Source: Begonia masoniana (taxonomy: Eukaryota; Streptophyta; Magnoliopsida; Cucurbitales; Begoniaceae). Taken from it: a stretch of DNA of 64,000 nt. Both the position numbers and the translations under genes were made by a program. Within the stretch, counting starts at the first letter, position 1; the number at the start of each line of letters is the position of its first letter. Shown piece after piece: positions 13,901-28,900 of this stretch. The notes under the pieces were generated by a model. It worked only from the letters and a program-made list of their open reading frames with translations, searched no databases and was not told where the DNA came from. Location: contig CM039512.1 in NCBI GenBank assembly GCA_022432975.1, forward strand, positions 42,445,124 through 42,509,123. Direction: 5' to 3'.

Positions 13901-16900
13901 AGAATAACCAAGAAAAATTCCAATATCAGATTTGGAATCGAATTTTCCTAAGTTATCCTTAGTATTGAGAATGAAGCATTTACTGCCAAAGGCTCTAAAA
14001 TACTTGACAGAAGGAGTTTTTTCACTCCAGAGCTCATATGGAGTTTTCTCTAGGATAGGTCTTATGGAGACCCGATTAAGTACATAACAAGCTGTTGCTA
14101 CAGCTTCGGCCCAGAAATACTTAGGAAGGGAGTTTTCATTAAGCATAGTCCTAGCAAGCTCTTGAAGGGATCTATTCTTCCGCTCAACAACTCCATTTTG
14201 CTGAGGGGTCCTAGGAGAAGAGAAATTGTGCTCAATTCCATACTTGAGACACAGGAGTTCAAATTTCTCATTTTCAAACTCTCCACCATGATCACTACGA
14301 ATAGCAACAATGGTGAGCTCCTTTTCATTTTGAACTCTTTTCCTAAAACTAGAAAAGGTGTCAAAGGTTTCATCCTTAGACTTCAGAAAATGAACCCAAG
14401 TAAATCTAGAAAAATCATCAACAATGACGAATGCATAGAATTTTCCTCCTAGACTGGCTATGTTGGAAGGACCAAAGAGGTCCATATGAAGGAGTTGGAG
14501 AGGCTTAGAAGTAGAAATTGCATTCTTAGATACAAAGGAACTTTTGATCTGCTTGCCCATTTGACAAGCTTCACAGACTTTATCATTTTCAAAGGATATC
14601 TTAGGAATACCTCTAACTAAGTTCTCCTTAGTAATCTTAGCTAAGGTATCTATCCCTACGTGTTCTAATCTCCTATGCCAGATCCAACCGTCAATAGAAG
14701 AATTCACAGCAAAACATTTTTCAATACTACAATCAATATCATCAATGTCAATGACATAAATATTTTCTTTCCTAAAACCAGTAAAGAGAATTTTGCCATT
14801 TGCAGCATCTTTAATTATACATGAATCTGATTTGAATATTACTTCATAACCTTTGTCACATAATTGACTAATGCTAAGTAGATTATGTTTTAACCCATCA
14901 ACTAATAAAACATTTTCTATAACATGATTGATAGGGTTACCTATGTTGCCAATGCCAACAATTTTGCCCTTTTGATTTCCACCAAAAGTGACACTTCCTT
15001 TCTTCTTGTTGACAACAGCGAACTTAGTTGCATCTCCAGTCATATGCCTTGAACAACCACTGTCCAGGTACCACTGATTTCTTAGAGGAGATGCATTATC
15101 CTGCAACACAGAAATTAGGTTGTCTTTTTAGGTACCCAAATCTTTTGGGTCCTAGTGTTAGGCCTGGTTCCTTTAGGAACCCATTTTAACTTACAACCAT
15201 CTTTCTTGCCATTTGTTTTTAGTGGGCATACAAAGGACTTATGTCCTACTTCATTACACTTATGACATACAGTAGATTTAACAAAGAAATTCTTAAAAGC
15301 TTTCTTTTTATTAGACTTGTCATATCCTAATCCTGTTCTGTCAAAATTTGCTCTCTGACCTCCTATTATCATCTTAAATAATTTTTCGCCCTTGGTGAAG
15401 TTCAGAATGATATTATTCAGATCTTCGTTTTTGCTTTTAAGCTCATCAATTTCCTTGACATGCAAGTCTACTTCTTTAGCATGTTTTTCTAATAGATCTG
15501 TATTCTCCTTTTTCAACAGATTGTATTTATTTTTCAGCATGCCAAACTGTTTAACTAAGTCATTAAAGGCGTCAATTATTTCACCTTCTTCATCATCACT
15601 ATCACTATCACTAGATACATTTGAAGAAGAAGTACTAACCTTTTCCTCGAGTGCCATAAAGCACAGGTTTGCTACTTCCTCGTCTTCTGATGAAGAGGTG
15701 TCTTCTTCACTATCATCCCAAGTGGCCTTCATTGCCATTTTCTTAAACTTCTTGGGATACTTCTTTGCTTGTGGACAATCTGCCTTCATATGTCCAGGCT
15801 TTCCACACCCAAAGCACGTGATTTCCTTTTCCTTTTGAGACTTTTCACCTTTCGGAAATTTCCTTCCTTGCAGTCTTTTCCTTTGGAGAAATTTACTGAA
15901 CCTCCTGGTGATGAGTGCAATATCCTCATCATTATCTTCCTCTTCTTCAGAGTCATCTTGCTTACTTGATGAGGCTTTGAGTGCAATGTCATTTTTCTTG
16001 CTGATCTCTTTCTCCTTGAGATCTTCCTTCTCATTGGCTCTCATTGTAATCTCGTGAGTCATGAGAGATCCAACGAGCTCTTCAAATTTAAGAACCTTCA
16101 GATCCCGAGCTTCTTGAATGGCGGTCACTTTAGGTTGCCAAGCTCGTGGAAGGCATCTCAAAATTTTCCTGACTAGTTCTTCACCTGTATACATCTTACC
16201 AAGAACTTTTAATCCATTAGTAATATTAGTGAATCTAGTAAACATAGAAGATATGGACTCATCCTTTTCCATGGAGAACAATTCATACTCATGAACAAGC
16301 ATGCTTAATTTGCTCTCTTTAACTTGGTTTGTTCCCTCATGAGTTACTTCTAATAAATGCCAGATTTCCTGAGCACTATCACACCCCTGAACTCTGTTGA
16401 ATTCATCACGATTTAGAGCACAGTATAGGGTGTTAATGGCTTTGGCATTTAGACTCAAGTTCCTCTTGTCGGACTCAGTTAAATCAGCAGAGACCTTGGG
16501 AACACTTTTGCCATCTACAGTTTTCATGGCACTAAATGGACCATATTCTATAATGTTCCATAACTCATAGTCCATGGCTTGAATGAATATTCTCATTCTC
16601 GCCTTCCAGTAAACATAATCACTGCCATCGAATAGAGGTGGCCTAGAGATGGACTGACCCTCAATGTGTGAGGAGTTTGAGTTGAATGCCATGATTAGTA
16701 TATCACAGAATACAAATACAACTTAGACAATGATAGACCTTGCTTTGATACCAATTGTAGGATCGGTATTGTCTAAGAGGGGGGTGAATTAGACCTTTTT
16801 AAATTTTAATTACTAGTCAACTTAATCTCTCTCCTAGATTGAACTTATAGATTTATCACAAGTGATCAGATAATGTAAAGAGAGAGAGAGAGAAATTCGA

Positions 16901-19900
16901 CACCAGTATTTTTACGTGGTTCGGCCAAACTGCCTACGTCCACGCTCCAAGGCTCCTCCTTGAAGATTCCTTACTTCTCCTCAACGAGAAATCCTGATCG
17001 AGCTTTCGGGCGTCGATCCAAAGCCTTTTACACAATACAGGATTGAACTTTACGGGCGTCAATCCACTGCCTTAAACAAATTTAGAGTTTGTAAAATTTT
17101 GCACAAAAACTACTCTCTCACAGGATCTGAATCTCAAGTTCGAATGTAAGAGGAGAGTAGTACGATTTACAGAGTATGAATATTTTCGCAAGTTAGGGCT
17201 CAGGAATTCAAATCGCAAAAGTTGTTCCTTTGTGCTCTAAGCTCGGCTTTTATACTCTGTCCATTTTCTGCTTGACTTCAATGCTTCTAAACCAATAATA
17301 GAAACTTTGTTACCGTTGGGAAGCATCCGTACAAGTTCAGGTAGCCGTTGCCGTTTGTAGTTGTAAATCGTCGTCGCCATTAATGTTCTGGAGTTATGGC
17401 TGAAAACGACTTCACTGTAGCTTCGCGGCTAATTTGAATTCTGGCAGAAGTTCACCGGCAGATGCAACTAATGAGCGGAGACACGTCATCGGTGAATGCT
17501 GCTTGAAGTGCCATCGGCAGATATATCCTTGAATTCCATCGGCAGAAGCATCTTCAACTTCGATCGGCAGAGGCAACTTCAACTTCGATCGGCAGAAGCA
17601 ATTCGTAAAACTTCATCGGCACATTCTATCTTCAAAGCCATCGGCAGATGTTTCTTTAAAAGCGCCATCGGCATAAGTCTCTTTAAAAACCATCGGCAGG
17701 TGTAGGCGTTGAATTCCATCGGCAGACGCATCCTTAAATTTCACCGGCATGTGCATGCTTTGGTTATTATCTCCTTTTGTCGTTTAGTCAATCCGCAGGA
17801 GTAGCTTCAAACAACATCGGCATACGTGTTCACATATCATCGGCAGATGAAACAAATAAGTACTTTGACACATCATCGGCATCTGTCTTCAAAAACAGCT
17901 ATCGGCAGAGAAAGCATGTACTGACTTGACACGTCATCGGCATATGTCATCAAAGACGCTATCGGCAGATGATAACTTCTAAACAGCGTCTTCTTCTGCT
18001 TAGCAATCGGCAGAGGCTTCCATTTTTTTTATGTATAGTCATCGGTAGAAGCACGCGTTTTACAGCCCTGTTTTTCTGTTCTGCTCTGTATACTCAAACC
18101 GATTTATTAGACAACTAAAATACCCTTTTCAAGGGTATTTCCATATAAACTCATATTCATTATTTTCTTTAAATACACATAATCAAATTGTACATTATTT
18201 ATACAAATACATAATCAAAAACAAATTATGACTTAAACAATCTATAAGTCAACAATTGGTAATCTGTTTTCCACTAGATCTGGCTTCAGCCATTAGATCG
18301 CGGCAAATTCCTTTCTCTAATACCATTTTGTACAGAGGAAGATTTGTTTTGAAATCAAAACGAAAAGGAAAAAAATGACATAGAAATAATTTTTATAATA
18401 GGTATAATTTGTATTAATCGTCAGAAGTCCTTTTTCAACTACAAACTCTAGAGTTTTTTGAATATTAACATAAAAGTTGATAGGAAACTAATAAACTAAT
18501 AAACTAAGAAACTAATTAATTATAAAAATAAGGAAAATAAGAAAATTAAATAAAATAAAAAAACAATTAAAATAATAAACTAATAAATAGAAAATTAAAG
18601 TGATAGTAAGTTAATCTGGCGTAGACATGGATCATGGATTAGGCAATAATTACGTGTTACATCACTGATAGGTAACCAACTTTTCTCTGGAGAAGATTGA
18701 CACCTATAACTACTCAAAAGGTAATAGCTCCTGACTGAAAGGACACCTAGTCCTCAAGGTGATCATCAATAAATCCTTACTTCAATTCAAATAGTCTGAC
18801 AATCAAGTTATTGGAGCATCCCAGACTTCAAACACAACTCTTGATTGTGATTCCACCAATTGGAACCAATTTGATACGCTACCTTAAAGATTGTTGCTCT
18901 TAAAAAAACTATTTCCCCTTCATGAAGGTTGTGTCATTGATGTAGCATATTATGCCGGGAACAACCACCTACAGTTGGGTTTATAGAGTTGAAGATAAAC
19001 ATTTTTAGTTGACGAACTATGTACCGTTCTCCAGAGTTCCGAACAATTCCTTGGTCTACCACTCCTGACTCCACCTTAAAGATTGTTGCTCTTAAAAAAA
19101 CTATTTCCCCTTCATGAAGGTTGTGTCATTGATGTAGCATATTATGTCGGGAACAACCACCTACAGTTGGGTTTATAGAGTTGAAGACAAACATTTTTAG
19201 TTGATGAACTATGTACCGTTCTCCAGAGTTCCGAACAATTCCTTGGTCTACCACTCCACCCATGAATCAAGTTCCTTCAATCCATTTTCTATGATGATCA
19301 ACATGGAAATCCGATGAAGCCATGGGATTTCCTCTTACGAAAATGACTTATCTACCACAAATTCCATCTTCAACGGAAAATTATTTCCATCACAGTCATT
19401 CCTGTCAATAATAAAGCTACGATGCTGGGTCTCCTCCCATAATTGGAAGATTTTACCCATGTTTCGCGCCAACCCACCAACAATCTTTCCAAGCTAGGAA
19501 GCCTATGTAATTCATGCTTCACATCTTTCTTTTCTTTCTCCAAAGGCACAACACTCTCACCATTTTTTAAAGCCAAAAGGAACCGTGCGCAGGTTCTAAT
19601 TTGATAGGTATATGTCACAGCCCACAGCCCTTAACAGTGGGGGTGCACACTCCTATATTGTTTGGAAGAGTGAAAAATACATGATTTATAAGTATAGTTT
19701 CCCTCCGTACCTAGTACAACGTGTTTTGAGCTAACTCCAAAAATAAAATCGTGCGTACTTTGGCCCGAAGATGACAATTTTGTAATGGAACACTGGGAAA
19801 CGCTACACTATACAATATAAAATACAATACAAGAAGACAATTTTCACTAGAAAGTCTAACACCACCACATTTCTTTTCTTTTGATATCCCCCAATTCCTC

Positions 19901-22900
19901 CTCCCAATTTTGATTCTTCCCCAAGCTGTAAATAACGACCTAATACCCAAATTAAAAAGTACACTTTACATTTATAACTACCCATTAGTCAATAAATCTA
20001 TCCTCCCGCTAGCTAAGAGTTAAATCATCAAATCAAGTGAAAATAGATAATTGACTTAAAAAACATTTTATTCTTACACCAACTAAAGGAAAAATAAAAA
20101 AAACTAAGATAGCTAGTTGAATCTATCAATGGTAACACAATAAGAAGACCGAAGAAAAACCTTGGGAAATACAGGAGACAAATATGTTTAGATTTCAATG
20201 TGTGCAATTCTATGAAAAGCGGCTAAAACCAAACATGAGGCAATAAATTAACTACAAAAATATTCTTCAGGAATCTAGTAAATACAATTACCAGAGGCTT
20301 CTTGTCATCTTTAGAAGACAGTCCCAGTTGTCTTTTTATAGCTTCTTTATTTCCTTTTTTACCGTCAGTATCATTGGCGTTATACTGGATTGTAAGAAAA
20401 GGATCAGCAGCCGGATTCCATATATCGGTATCAATGCCATTAAGAATCCCAATAAACTTTTTAGAATGAAAATTAAGAGTGGAGTGAAGACCTCTCCCCC
20501 CCTGCAAACATTAAGCTAATAGCATTTTAGCAAGTAAACACAATTAGAGGAAGTAGCTTTCAACACCAAAATATGTTGGACAATATTTCGTAAAACAATA
20601 CATATTCATAAATATATAATGAGCAAGATTAAGGCAAGGAATCTATCCATATTATATAAAAGAAACTTCCAATTACAAAAAAACAATCAATAACAAGAAG
20701 TGTTTAGTTTAATGGCTTGATGGCTACAAAAGGCCAAACTTTGAACAAGAAAAATCAAGTAAATTGAGTTCTCCACCCTAAAAAATTCAAGCACTGAGCT
20801 CCAACACCATCTTTTGGAATAAATTGAATATGATGCCTTGAGACTAACTTATAAAGTAGCTATAAAAACTTCGACTTTTGCATTGAAAGCTTTTATAGCT
20901 TAAGACCATTAAAGTGTCATGGATAAGATCTTTTGGATTTGTTATATCAGAATAAGCATAACCAGCAGTAAGGATAATGCAATTACTGAATTTCTTGACT
21001 ATATGCACGCTCACATTTCATATTTCTGCCTCCATGGCAATACTTTAGCATGCTAAGCTAACCACAGATCAAGGAGAGACGAACAATTCTCAAAGATAAG
21101 ATCAAAGTGTCAACAAAAGAAACAAGATTCAATTCAACCAAAATATAATACCTCCGAAGTCCGCACTTCTTGTGCATAGGTAGGCGATACTGTTGTCACA
21201 ATATTGGAGAACACAATTGCACCCTAGAAAGACGAGAAATAACAAATCTTAAAATAATCTTAGCTCTACAGTGAATGAGAACTAATGAATCACCAATTAC
21301 TTACCTTAACAGGATTGACCCTGTCATGTGAAGAATTGTCTTGCATTCTATCATGTCTATTCAACTGATGGACATCAAGACCACAAGAAGCTAGTTCTGT
21401 AACAGGTGCACTCCCTTGGTATTCAAAATTGTGACAAGTAAAACATATTCTAGCTGAGTTTAATCCTTTTGGGAAATATAAATCCCAATAAAGTGGTGCC
21501 TAGGAAAGCAGAGAAAATTAATTGCAGAAAAAGAAAAACGATATTTGATCAAGAATGGAACATCAATTAGAATTAAAAAAGTACTTACCACGAAAGATGT
21601 CTGCCAATCATGACAATGGATTATGTCAGGATTTTTTCCAGCTTGAAGAAGAAACTCCAGTGCTGCACGGCTAAAAAATGAAAAACGTTTGAAATCATCA
21701 TTCTCTCCATAATATTGACCCCTCCAGAAGAACTGATTGGGATGATGAGGCTCAATGAAATAAACAGGAAGCCCTACATAAGAAAAATATAGTCAGAACT
21801 GATTGCTAATACATACTGAGGAAGCAAATTGTAAAAAATAAACCTTCAACGGTGCCGTTCCAGATCTTATTTTTGAATAGTTTCCCATCAAAGTACGAAT
21901 CTACTGTCACATCTAAGGCCTATCAGACAACAAGGTTGGTGAAGCATTGACAAAAAAATTTCTGTGCAATAAACTAATTTGTCTTTTTTTAATAAGCTTA
22001 CTCTCAAATCCTTTATATGATCATACTGCATGCAATCGTATTTGGGAAGAACAATTTCCACCAGATGACCTTTCTTCTGAAGTGCTTTACTGAGACCAGT
22101 AACGACATCACCTAAACCACCAACCTGTGAATTGGAGGAATCAACATCATTATCTATTCAAAGCATTCTTCGCCAAAACATTAACAACTCCTTTTACTCT
22201 TGGCTAAAGGAAAACTATAATTTTATCCTTGTGTTTGTACTCTATGAAGTAGGATATCTGCTTCCTCAGAAGCATGAATCGGTCAGTTGTTTTCTTTTGA
22301 ATGCAAACATATGTTATATTCTGAATATAATGAGATCAAGAATACCCCTTCATTTTAAACAGCATAAGAAAGATGACTCAGGGTGTATTGCAGTTGAAAG
22401 ATGAGATTCACTCAATATTTCAAGAAAAAAAATGACTCCAACATGTGAGATCCACAAAAAATGATGGATGTAGGTATTCTCTCAGAAGGTCCAATATAAA
22501 ATAATTTTTGAAAACAAAGACAAAATCAGTTCACTGATCTCTGAAGCACTTCAGACATAATGAGTGGTAAAGCCTATTCACAGGAAAAATAAAAAATTAA
22601 GTTCTTGGGGAACTGCGATTTTTTATAGTGATCAGTTGAGAGATGAATCAGATATGTCTAGCCCACCTTAGCAACTGGTGCCATCTCTGCCGCAATGTGA
22701 ATGACATGCAATGCTGGACTAAAGGTAAAAACAAATCTGGGAATTAGAGAATCAAGAGTATTTCCACGTCAGTTCTTTTCAACATAGAAGTTTATTACCT
22801 TGCTAGTGATGATATTAGCCTAAGCAGTGTAGACATAATTTCCCGTTCATTCTTTTCCTTGCAGGTCATATATGCATGGCAAATATGCCCATTTCTCTTC

Positions 22901-25900
22901 CACACCATCTCCTTTAACTGCTTAGCGTCCTTGCTTGATATTTTCTTCTCAAGGAACCACCCATCAATCATAAGCAATAAACCGCTCCAAAATTCCCAAG
23001 GCATATCATTTACAGGTTCATCCAGAGCTCTTCTCTTGCTTGCCTCTTTTAGAGTAACTTGAAACTCCTTTACAGATTCTTGATATAGTTGAACATAAGA
23101 ATGTATGTCATCATTAGATCTTTGAAGACGATCCTCTAAAAATTTTATTTTCTGTTGCATTAGTTCATTATACTTCTCCAATTTTTCAGAAGAGGGTTTA
23201 ATGGCATCAGCTTCTTCAATAGACTTTTCCAATTTATCAACCTTATTTCGGAGTTCTTGATTTTGCTGTAAGACTATAATGGCTTGATCTGCCTGTTCTG
23301 TTGCTTTATCCAACAATACTTGCAAAATGTCTACCTTTTTCCACAAGTCCCTGCATTCAATAGTAAGAGAAGAAAGTTTTGAGACATCCTCCTGAGAAGA
23401 AGACAGTTTGAACTCCAAGTTTCTAAGTGAGGACTCCAAACTTTTGCGCTCTTTTTCAAGCATTAGCACACGCTCACTGGTGTTTTTGACCTGTCCCAGC
23501 CCTCCCTTGAGGGCTTGCATTTCATTCTTTAGGAAAACATTTTCTGTCCTCAACGTATCAAGCTCTTTGGTAAGAGAATCAATTTGAGCATTATTATTAT
23601 GTGATGAACTGTTATGATTCTGATATGTATCAAGATCATTTCTTTCAATGGCCCCCTTGAGAGTTATTTCATTCTGCAGCTTCTCTAACTGCTCTTCCAG
23701 TAACTCCACATGTATTTTTTCTTGGGCAGCAACTTTAATTCGGGCATCAGTTTCTGCTAATCTAATTTCCAAAACATTTATCTCTCCTTGCAATGTCTCT
23801 TTCTCAGACAGAATTTTATCAAGATCTTCAAGTGCACGTACTCGAGCTTGATTGAGGAGCAGAACATCTTTACAGTTAGAAGAAACATGCACAAATTAGG
23901 TACAAGAGGAAAAAAATGAAAACAAGAACAGGATGATTTAGTAGACAACCAAATCATACTTTTTTCTGCATTTCTTATAATTCCAATAAGATCCTCAAGT
24001 TGAATCCCCGAATGTTGCCGTGCATCCTCAATTTTCATGGTCTGCACTTCTCGATTATTATGTTCAGTTAGCAGCAGCAAAATAAATATGCCTCATTTTC
24101 AAACAACACAAACCCAGCCATATACTGCCATTTAGTAGTTTATATTTCAAAAGTATTAGATAACAACGATAGTTTAAAAACTAATGATGTCTAAGTAATT
24201 TTTAATAGCCATATATTGAGGTATCCATGAAAGTAATGAAAAGATGAATAATATCATTTTTGTATGGTTTTTTCTTTGTATTATCACTCAATATAATTAT
24301 TTGATGCGCAAATTCGAAGTGTAGAGAAATACCACGAATACATCATTAGATGAAGTTAGACCGCCCTTGTTTATCACGTCGGCATGCTGCAAAGCTATGC
24401 TGCTGTTAACAACGTCACTAAATGAGCTTTCTTGATTAACAATTGGAATTAAATTTGTTGAAACAGATTCAGTTTCAGAATCTTCATCGTTATTTGGCAA
24501 AAATCCAGAATTTATTGAAGGCTGTTCCCCAGAAACTTTCTTCACTTGTTGTCTCCTATGCTGAGAACTGCATGCATTTGAAAAGCCAAGGAATGAAATA
24601 TAAGAAAGTTTTATTAAAAATATAAGCAAAGATACTTGCGTCCATAGAAAGACTCTACATAAGTCAATGAAAGGGATGTATTAAATAATTAACATAGTAT
24701 TCCATTGAAAATGAACTTTTTAAGCTTTCTATGGCGCAGTCACATAAACCTAAGAACCAAGATTTTGACACTAAATTACAATTTGATATTTCATGAAATT
24801 GAATTAAATAAAAAAATTCTAGTACAAGTATCAGTACAAAAAGGTAACTACCTCTTAAAAGTTGAATTGAAATGATTGATAATCTAGCAGAAATCAATCA
24901 AAATAAAAGGTTACGAGAGCAGATAACAAGGGACACTTGCTTCGTATTAAAACTATTATTGTCATGAAAAAAAAACTGTTTCACCTTCTCTTCACTTCAA
25001 TTTTAAAAGCGAACAATGCTGGAAATGACATAATCGATGTACTAACTCTTTTTTTTCCCGATTGAAAGTTAACTTAGCATGATTAGAACCTAAGAGTATG
25101 GCGTCTATTTTGATGCTGCAGATGAAATTAATTAGCAAGAGCAAGGGAACCACTAATACCTTTAATATTTAGGTTTATGCCTAGCTAGGTAAAACCAGAA
25201 GTATATTTCCATGATGGCCCTATTACCTGTTATCATATTTATTTAGCAACCGTTGAATCTCCGAAAAGAGATCCCTTCCCAATAGCTTCTCTTATATATA
25301 AAGAAGGCTCATTATCAATAGTTCCATCTACTATATACCAATAAAGAAATGTAAATCCTTGTAATAGATGCATTGATTATCAAAGTTAATACCCTTAATT
25401 TTTTATTTCATCAAATTTCACAGTTCAACGTATTTTTTTCTAGTGTTTGACCGAAAGATGCTCAATCTATTTTCTTAAACACCTCAATCAATGTCGCAAA
25501 TGCTATAATAAGCACTTTAGGTATGCCACAATAAAATCAAACTAAAGATGCCAAAGGAAGAGCACAAGGACATCTTTCGATATATAACCATCCAGTTAGA
25601 ATCCTGAGGAAGATGGTAAAGAAGAAGAGATGAAGAAAAAAGGAAGAATTTGAGAGATAAAGTTCTCTTGTGTATATTTATGAATGATTGTAAAATACAA
25701 TTTACACAACGTATATACTAAGCAGAGTGAAAAATAATTAATTAAGAAAACACAAATAAATAGGGATAATTAAAGGCTAATTGATAACAATACTAACAGA
25801 TGCTAACATCCCCCTTAAGATCAAGATCGTGGGCCGAAGGTCTTAGATGTGAAGTCCGAAAAACTTGACGGTGGTATAGGCTTGGTAAGAGCATCAGCGA

Positions 25901-28900
25901 GTTGATATGCTAAAGGAGTAAATTTGACTATGACAGATTTCTTTTGTACCTTGTCGCGAACGAAATGAAAGTCAATTTCAACATTCTTGGATTTGAGTGT
26001 AATACGAGATTGGATGCCAGATACGTCTCACTGAGGTTATCACAGTATATAATAGGTATAGCAGTGGGGACAACACCGATTTCATTGAGAAGAGAGAGCA
26101 GCCACAGAGTTTCTGCTGCTCCATGTGCGATGCTTCGATATTCAGACTCAGTGCTAGAGCGAGAAACAATCTTCTGTTTGACGAACGACCAAGAAATAAG
26201 ATTGGAACCCAAAAATATACAATATCCACTTGTGCTCTTGCGATCATCCGGACATGAAGCCCAATCTGCATTCGTATAACAAGTCAGTGTAAAACTAGAT
26301 GAATGAGAGAAAGAGATACCGATAGATAATGTCCCTTGAAGATAATGGAGAATCCTTTTAACACACTGCCAGTGAACATCAGAAGGTGCATTCATAAATT
26401 GACAAACCTTGTTCACAGCAAAGGCGATATCAGGTCTGGTAAGGTAACAATATTGAAGACCACCAACAATGCTACAATAGAGGTACCCATCAAGTAAAAG
26501 TATGTTAGAATTTTGTGACATAATGGGACTCGATACCATTGGAGTTGGAACAGGTTTGCAAGATTCCATTTTCGCCTTGTGTAGCAGCTCATTAATGTAT
26601 CTAATATGAGATAAATGCATACCAGTAGGAGTGCAAGTGACCGAGATACCAAGGAAAAAGGATAGAGGACCAAGATCACAGACCACAAATTGACCCTTCA
26701 AATAACTGAGAAATTGATGCAATAAAGTGTTGGAGTTACCAGTAAGAATGATATAGTCGACATAGACCAACATAAGCAGAATTGATGAGCTTCTCCAACA
26801 AATAAATAAGGATGCGTCAAACTTCGAGGCTGAGAATCCCTAGTCAAGCAGAGCAGTGTATACTTTGTTGTACCAAGCTCGAGGAGACTGTTTGAGTTCA
26901 TATAAAACTTTCCGTAAGAGGCTGACAGCAGAAGGGCGAGAGGAGTCAATGAACCCCGGAGATTATTGCATATATACTGATTCAGATAAATCACCGTGCA
27001 TGAAAGCGTTGTTGATATCTAGCTGTTGGATTGCCCAGCCAAGGGAGAATGCTAAGGACAAAATAGTACGAACAGTTGTAGGTTTGACCACCGGACTAAA
27101 AGTTTCTTTATAGTCAATACCTTCTGTCTGATCATAGCCTTTGACTACTAATCAGGCCTTATAACGAGTGATAGAGCCATCAGAGTTGAGCTTTATCTTG
27201 AAAACCCACTTGCAACCAATAATTTTAGCACCTGGTGGCAAGGGAACAAGCTGCCAAGTTTTGTTGTGGGAGAGAGCAAAAATTTCATCATGTATAGCAA
27301 CCATCCAATGAGGATTTTTTGAAGCTTGCTGGAAAGTTTTTGGCTCAAAATTTGAATCTGTATGAGCGGATAAGGCCTTTGGTTTGTAGATGCCATCCTT
27401 GGATCGAGTTCTCATGTTATGACGATTAACGGTAAGAGAGCTATTGCTAGTGTGAGAGGAGATAGCCAGTATACTAAGAGAGGGAGGAGACACTATGGGA
27501 GTGGGAGAAGGAACGGGTGGAATGAGATTGGGGTCTATGTGGTTGTTTAAAGGTGGAAAGAGTAAGGATGTAATAGACATAGAAGAAGAGGATGGCAAAG
27601 GGGGAATAAAAGAGGAGAAGGAAAATGAAGATTCATCAGTGATATAGATTCTATTCGAAAGAGGATTGAGACATAAATATCCCTTGTGATGATGACTGAA
27701 ACCCAAGAAAATACAAGGAAGAGAATGGGGATGGAGTTTATTTTGGTTGAAAGGACGAAGAAATGGGAAACAAAGACAACCAGACACACGAAGTGATGAG
27801 TAAGGAGGTACCGAACGAAAAAGACATTCAAAAGGAGATTTGTTGTGCAAAACTGGTGTAGGTAAAAAATTGACCAAAGTAATAGCAGTGTTAAAAGCAT
27901 AAGGCCAGAATAATTGAGGAACAGAAGAGTGAAAAAGATGAGCTAAACCAGTTTCAACAACGTGTCGATTTTTGTGTTAGATACGACCATTTTGATTTGG
28001 GATGTAGGGGCACGAGACTCGATGATGTATGCCAAGAGTTTTAAAAACAGAAACTAAGGATTGAAATTCTCCACCCCAATCAGATTGAACAATTTTAATA
28101 GTGAAACCAAAAGTGATTTTGAACAAGTTTATGAAAATCCAAAAAGGTTTGGTGAACATCACTTTTAAGTTTCAAGCAGTAAAGCCACGTAAATCGAGTA
28201 CAGTCATCAAGACAAAGCAAAAAAATAACAATTACCAGTGACAGAGGTAATAGGGGATGGATCCCAAACATCCATATGCACTAGTTCAAAAGGGAATACA
28301 ACATGAGAAGTGGAAAATGAGAAAGGCAAACAATGATTATTACTCATTTGACAAGCAGTACATAGTTTTGATGAAATTGTCTTAACCAAAGGAACATTAC
28401 ACAAACTCAAAATAAAATGTAAAATAGCATGAGACGGATGGCCGAGCCGTAAGTGCGACAACTCAGAGGAAGAAACAGGAGGCTGAGAGCGTGCTGTTAA
28501 TGACAGGGCGTGAGGTGCAGAGGGAATTTTGCAAAGACCATTACTGAGGCAGCCCCGAAAAAGGGTCTGGCGTGAACTTCGATCCTTAATCAAAAAATAA
28601 TCAGAGTGAAATTCAATGAACACAGGATTCTCACGACATAACTGATAAATACTAAGGAGATTATGTGATAAGAGTGGAGTATGATAAACATTCGGCAACA
28701 GAATCAGATTGAACAATTTTAATAGTGAAACCAAAAGTGATTTTGAACAAGTTTATGAAAATCCAAAAAGGTTTGGTGAACATCATTTTTTAGTTTCAAG
28801 TAGTAAAGCCACGTAAATTGAGTACAATCATCAAGACAAAGCAAAAAATAACGATTACCAGTGACAGAGGTAATAGGGGATGGATCCCAAACATCCATAT

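Larger units (their letters stand above)
3956..18254 (-). mobile_element. Element A: Sirevirus-like Copia retrotransposon in SS4 intron 11
   Basis: Near-complete LTR element read on the minus strand: 5' LTR 16756-18254, PBS, gag, pol, ORF3, GGGGGAG tracts, 3' LTR 3956-5505. The flanks give an imperfect 5-bp target duplication (GTTGG left, ATTGG right). The LTRs differ by about ten substitutions by eye plus one 51-bp unit, so the insertion is fairly recent. The additional ORF after pol, the initiator-Met PBS 2 nt from the LTR and repeated polypurine tracts are known Sirevirus (SIRE/Maximus) traits. The span is inflated by two suspicious internal duplications (about 6555-9735 and 11530-11997); without them the element would be roughly 10.6 kb. 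pol carries two tryptophan-to-stop changes, so it is not autonomous as assembled. Confidence 0.88.
2318..18664 (-). mobile_element. Element C: old short-LTR retroelement split by element A
   Basis: Two diverged about 335-bp direct repeats (2318-2650 and 18329-18664) both run from TG to CA when read on the minus strand (start TGATGTA). Beside the right copy is a sequence resembling an initiator-Met PBS (CTCTAATACCA, 18315-18325). Just inside the left copy is a purine-rich tract on the minus strand (AGAGTAAAAGAA). Without element A the internal part is only about 1.4 kb (2651-3955 plus 18260-18328) with no recognisable gag or pol, so it looks non-autonomous. I found no matching target-site duplication, so the ends are approximate. 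Orientation is the same as SS4. Confidence 0.6.

Noticed and set aside
17450..18055. Regularly spaced short repeats resembling a CRISPR array
   Set aside because: Repeats are degenerate and about 12 bp, spacing is irregular, the setting is an LTR in a plant genome and there are no cas genes.
19370..20000. Minus-strand open frames in SS4 intron 11
   Set aside because: Short, without recognisable domains, and located between proven SS4 exons. No splice continuity with SS4.
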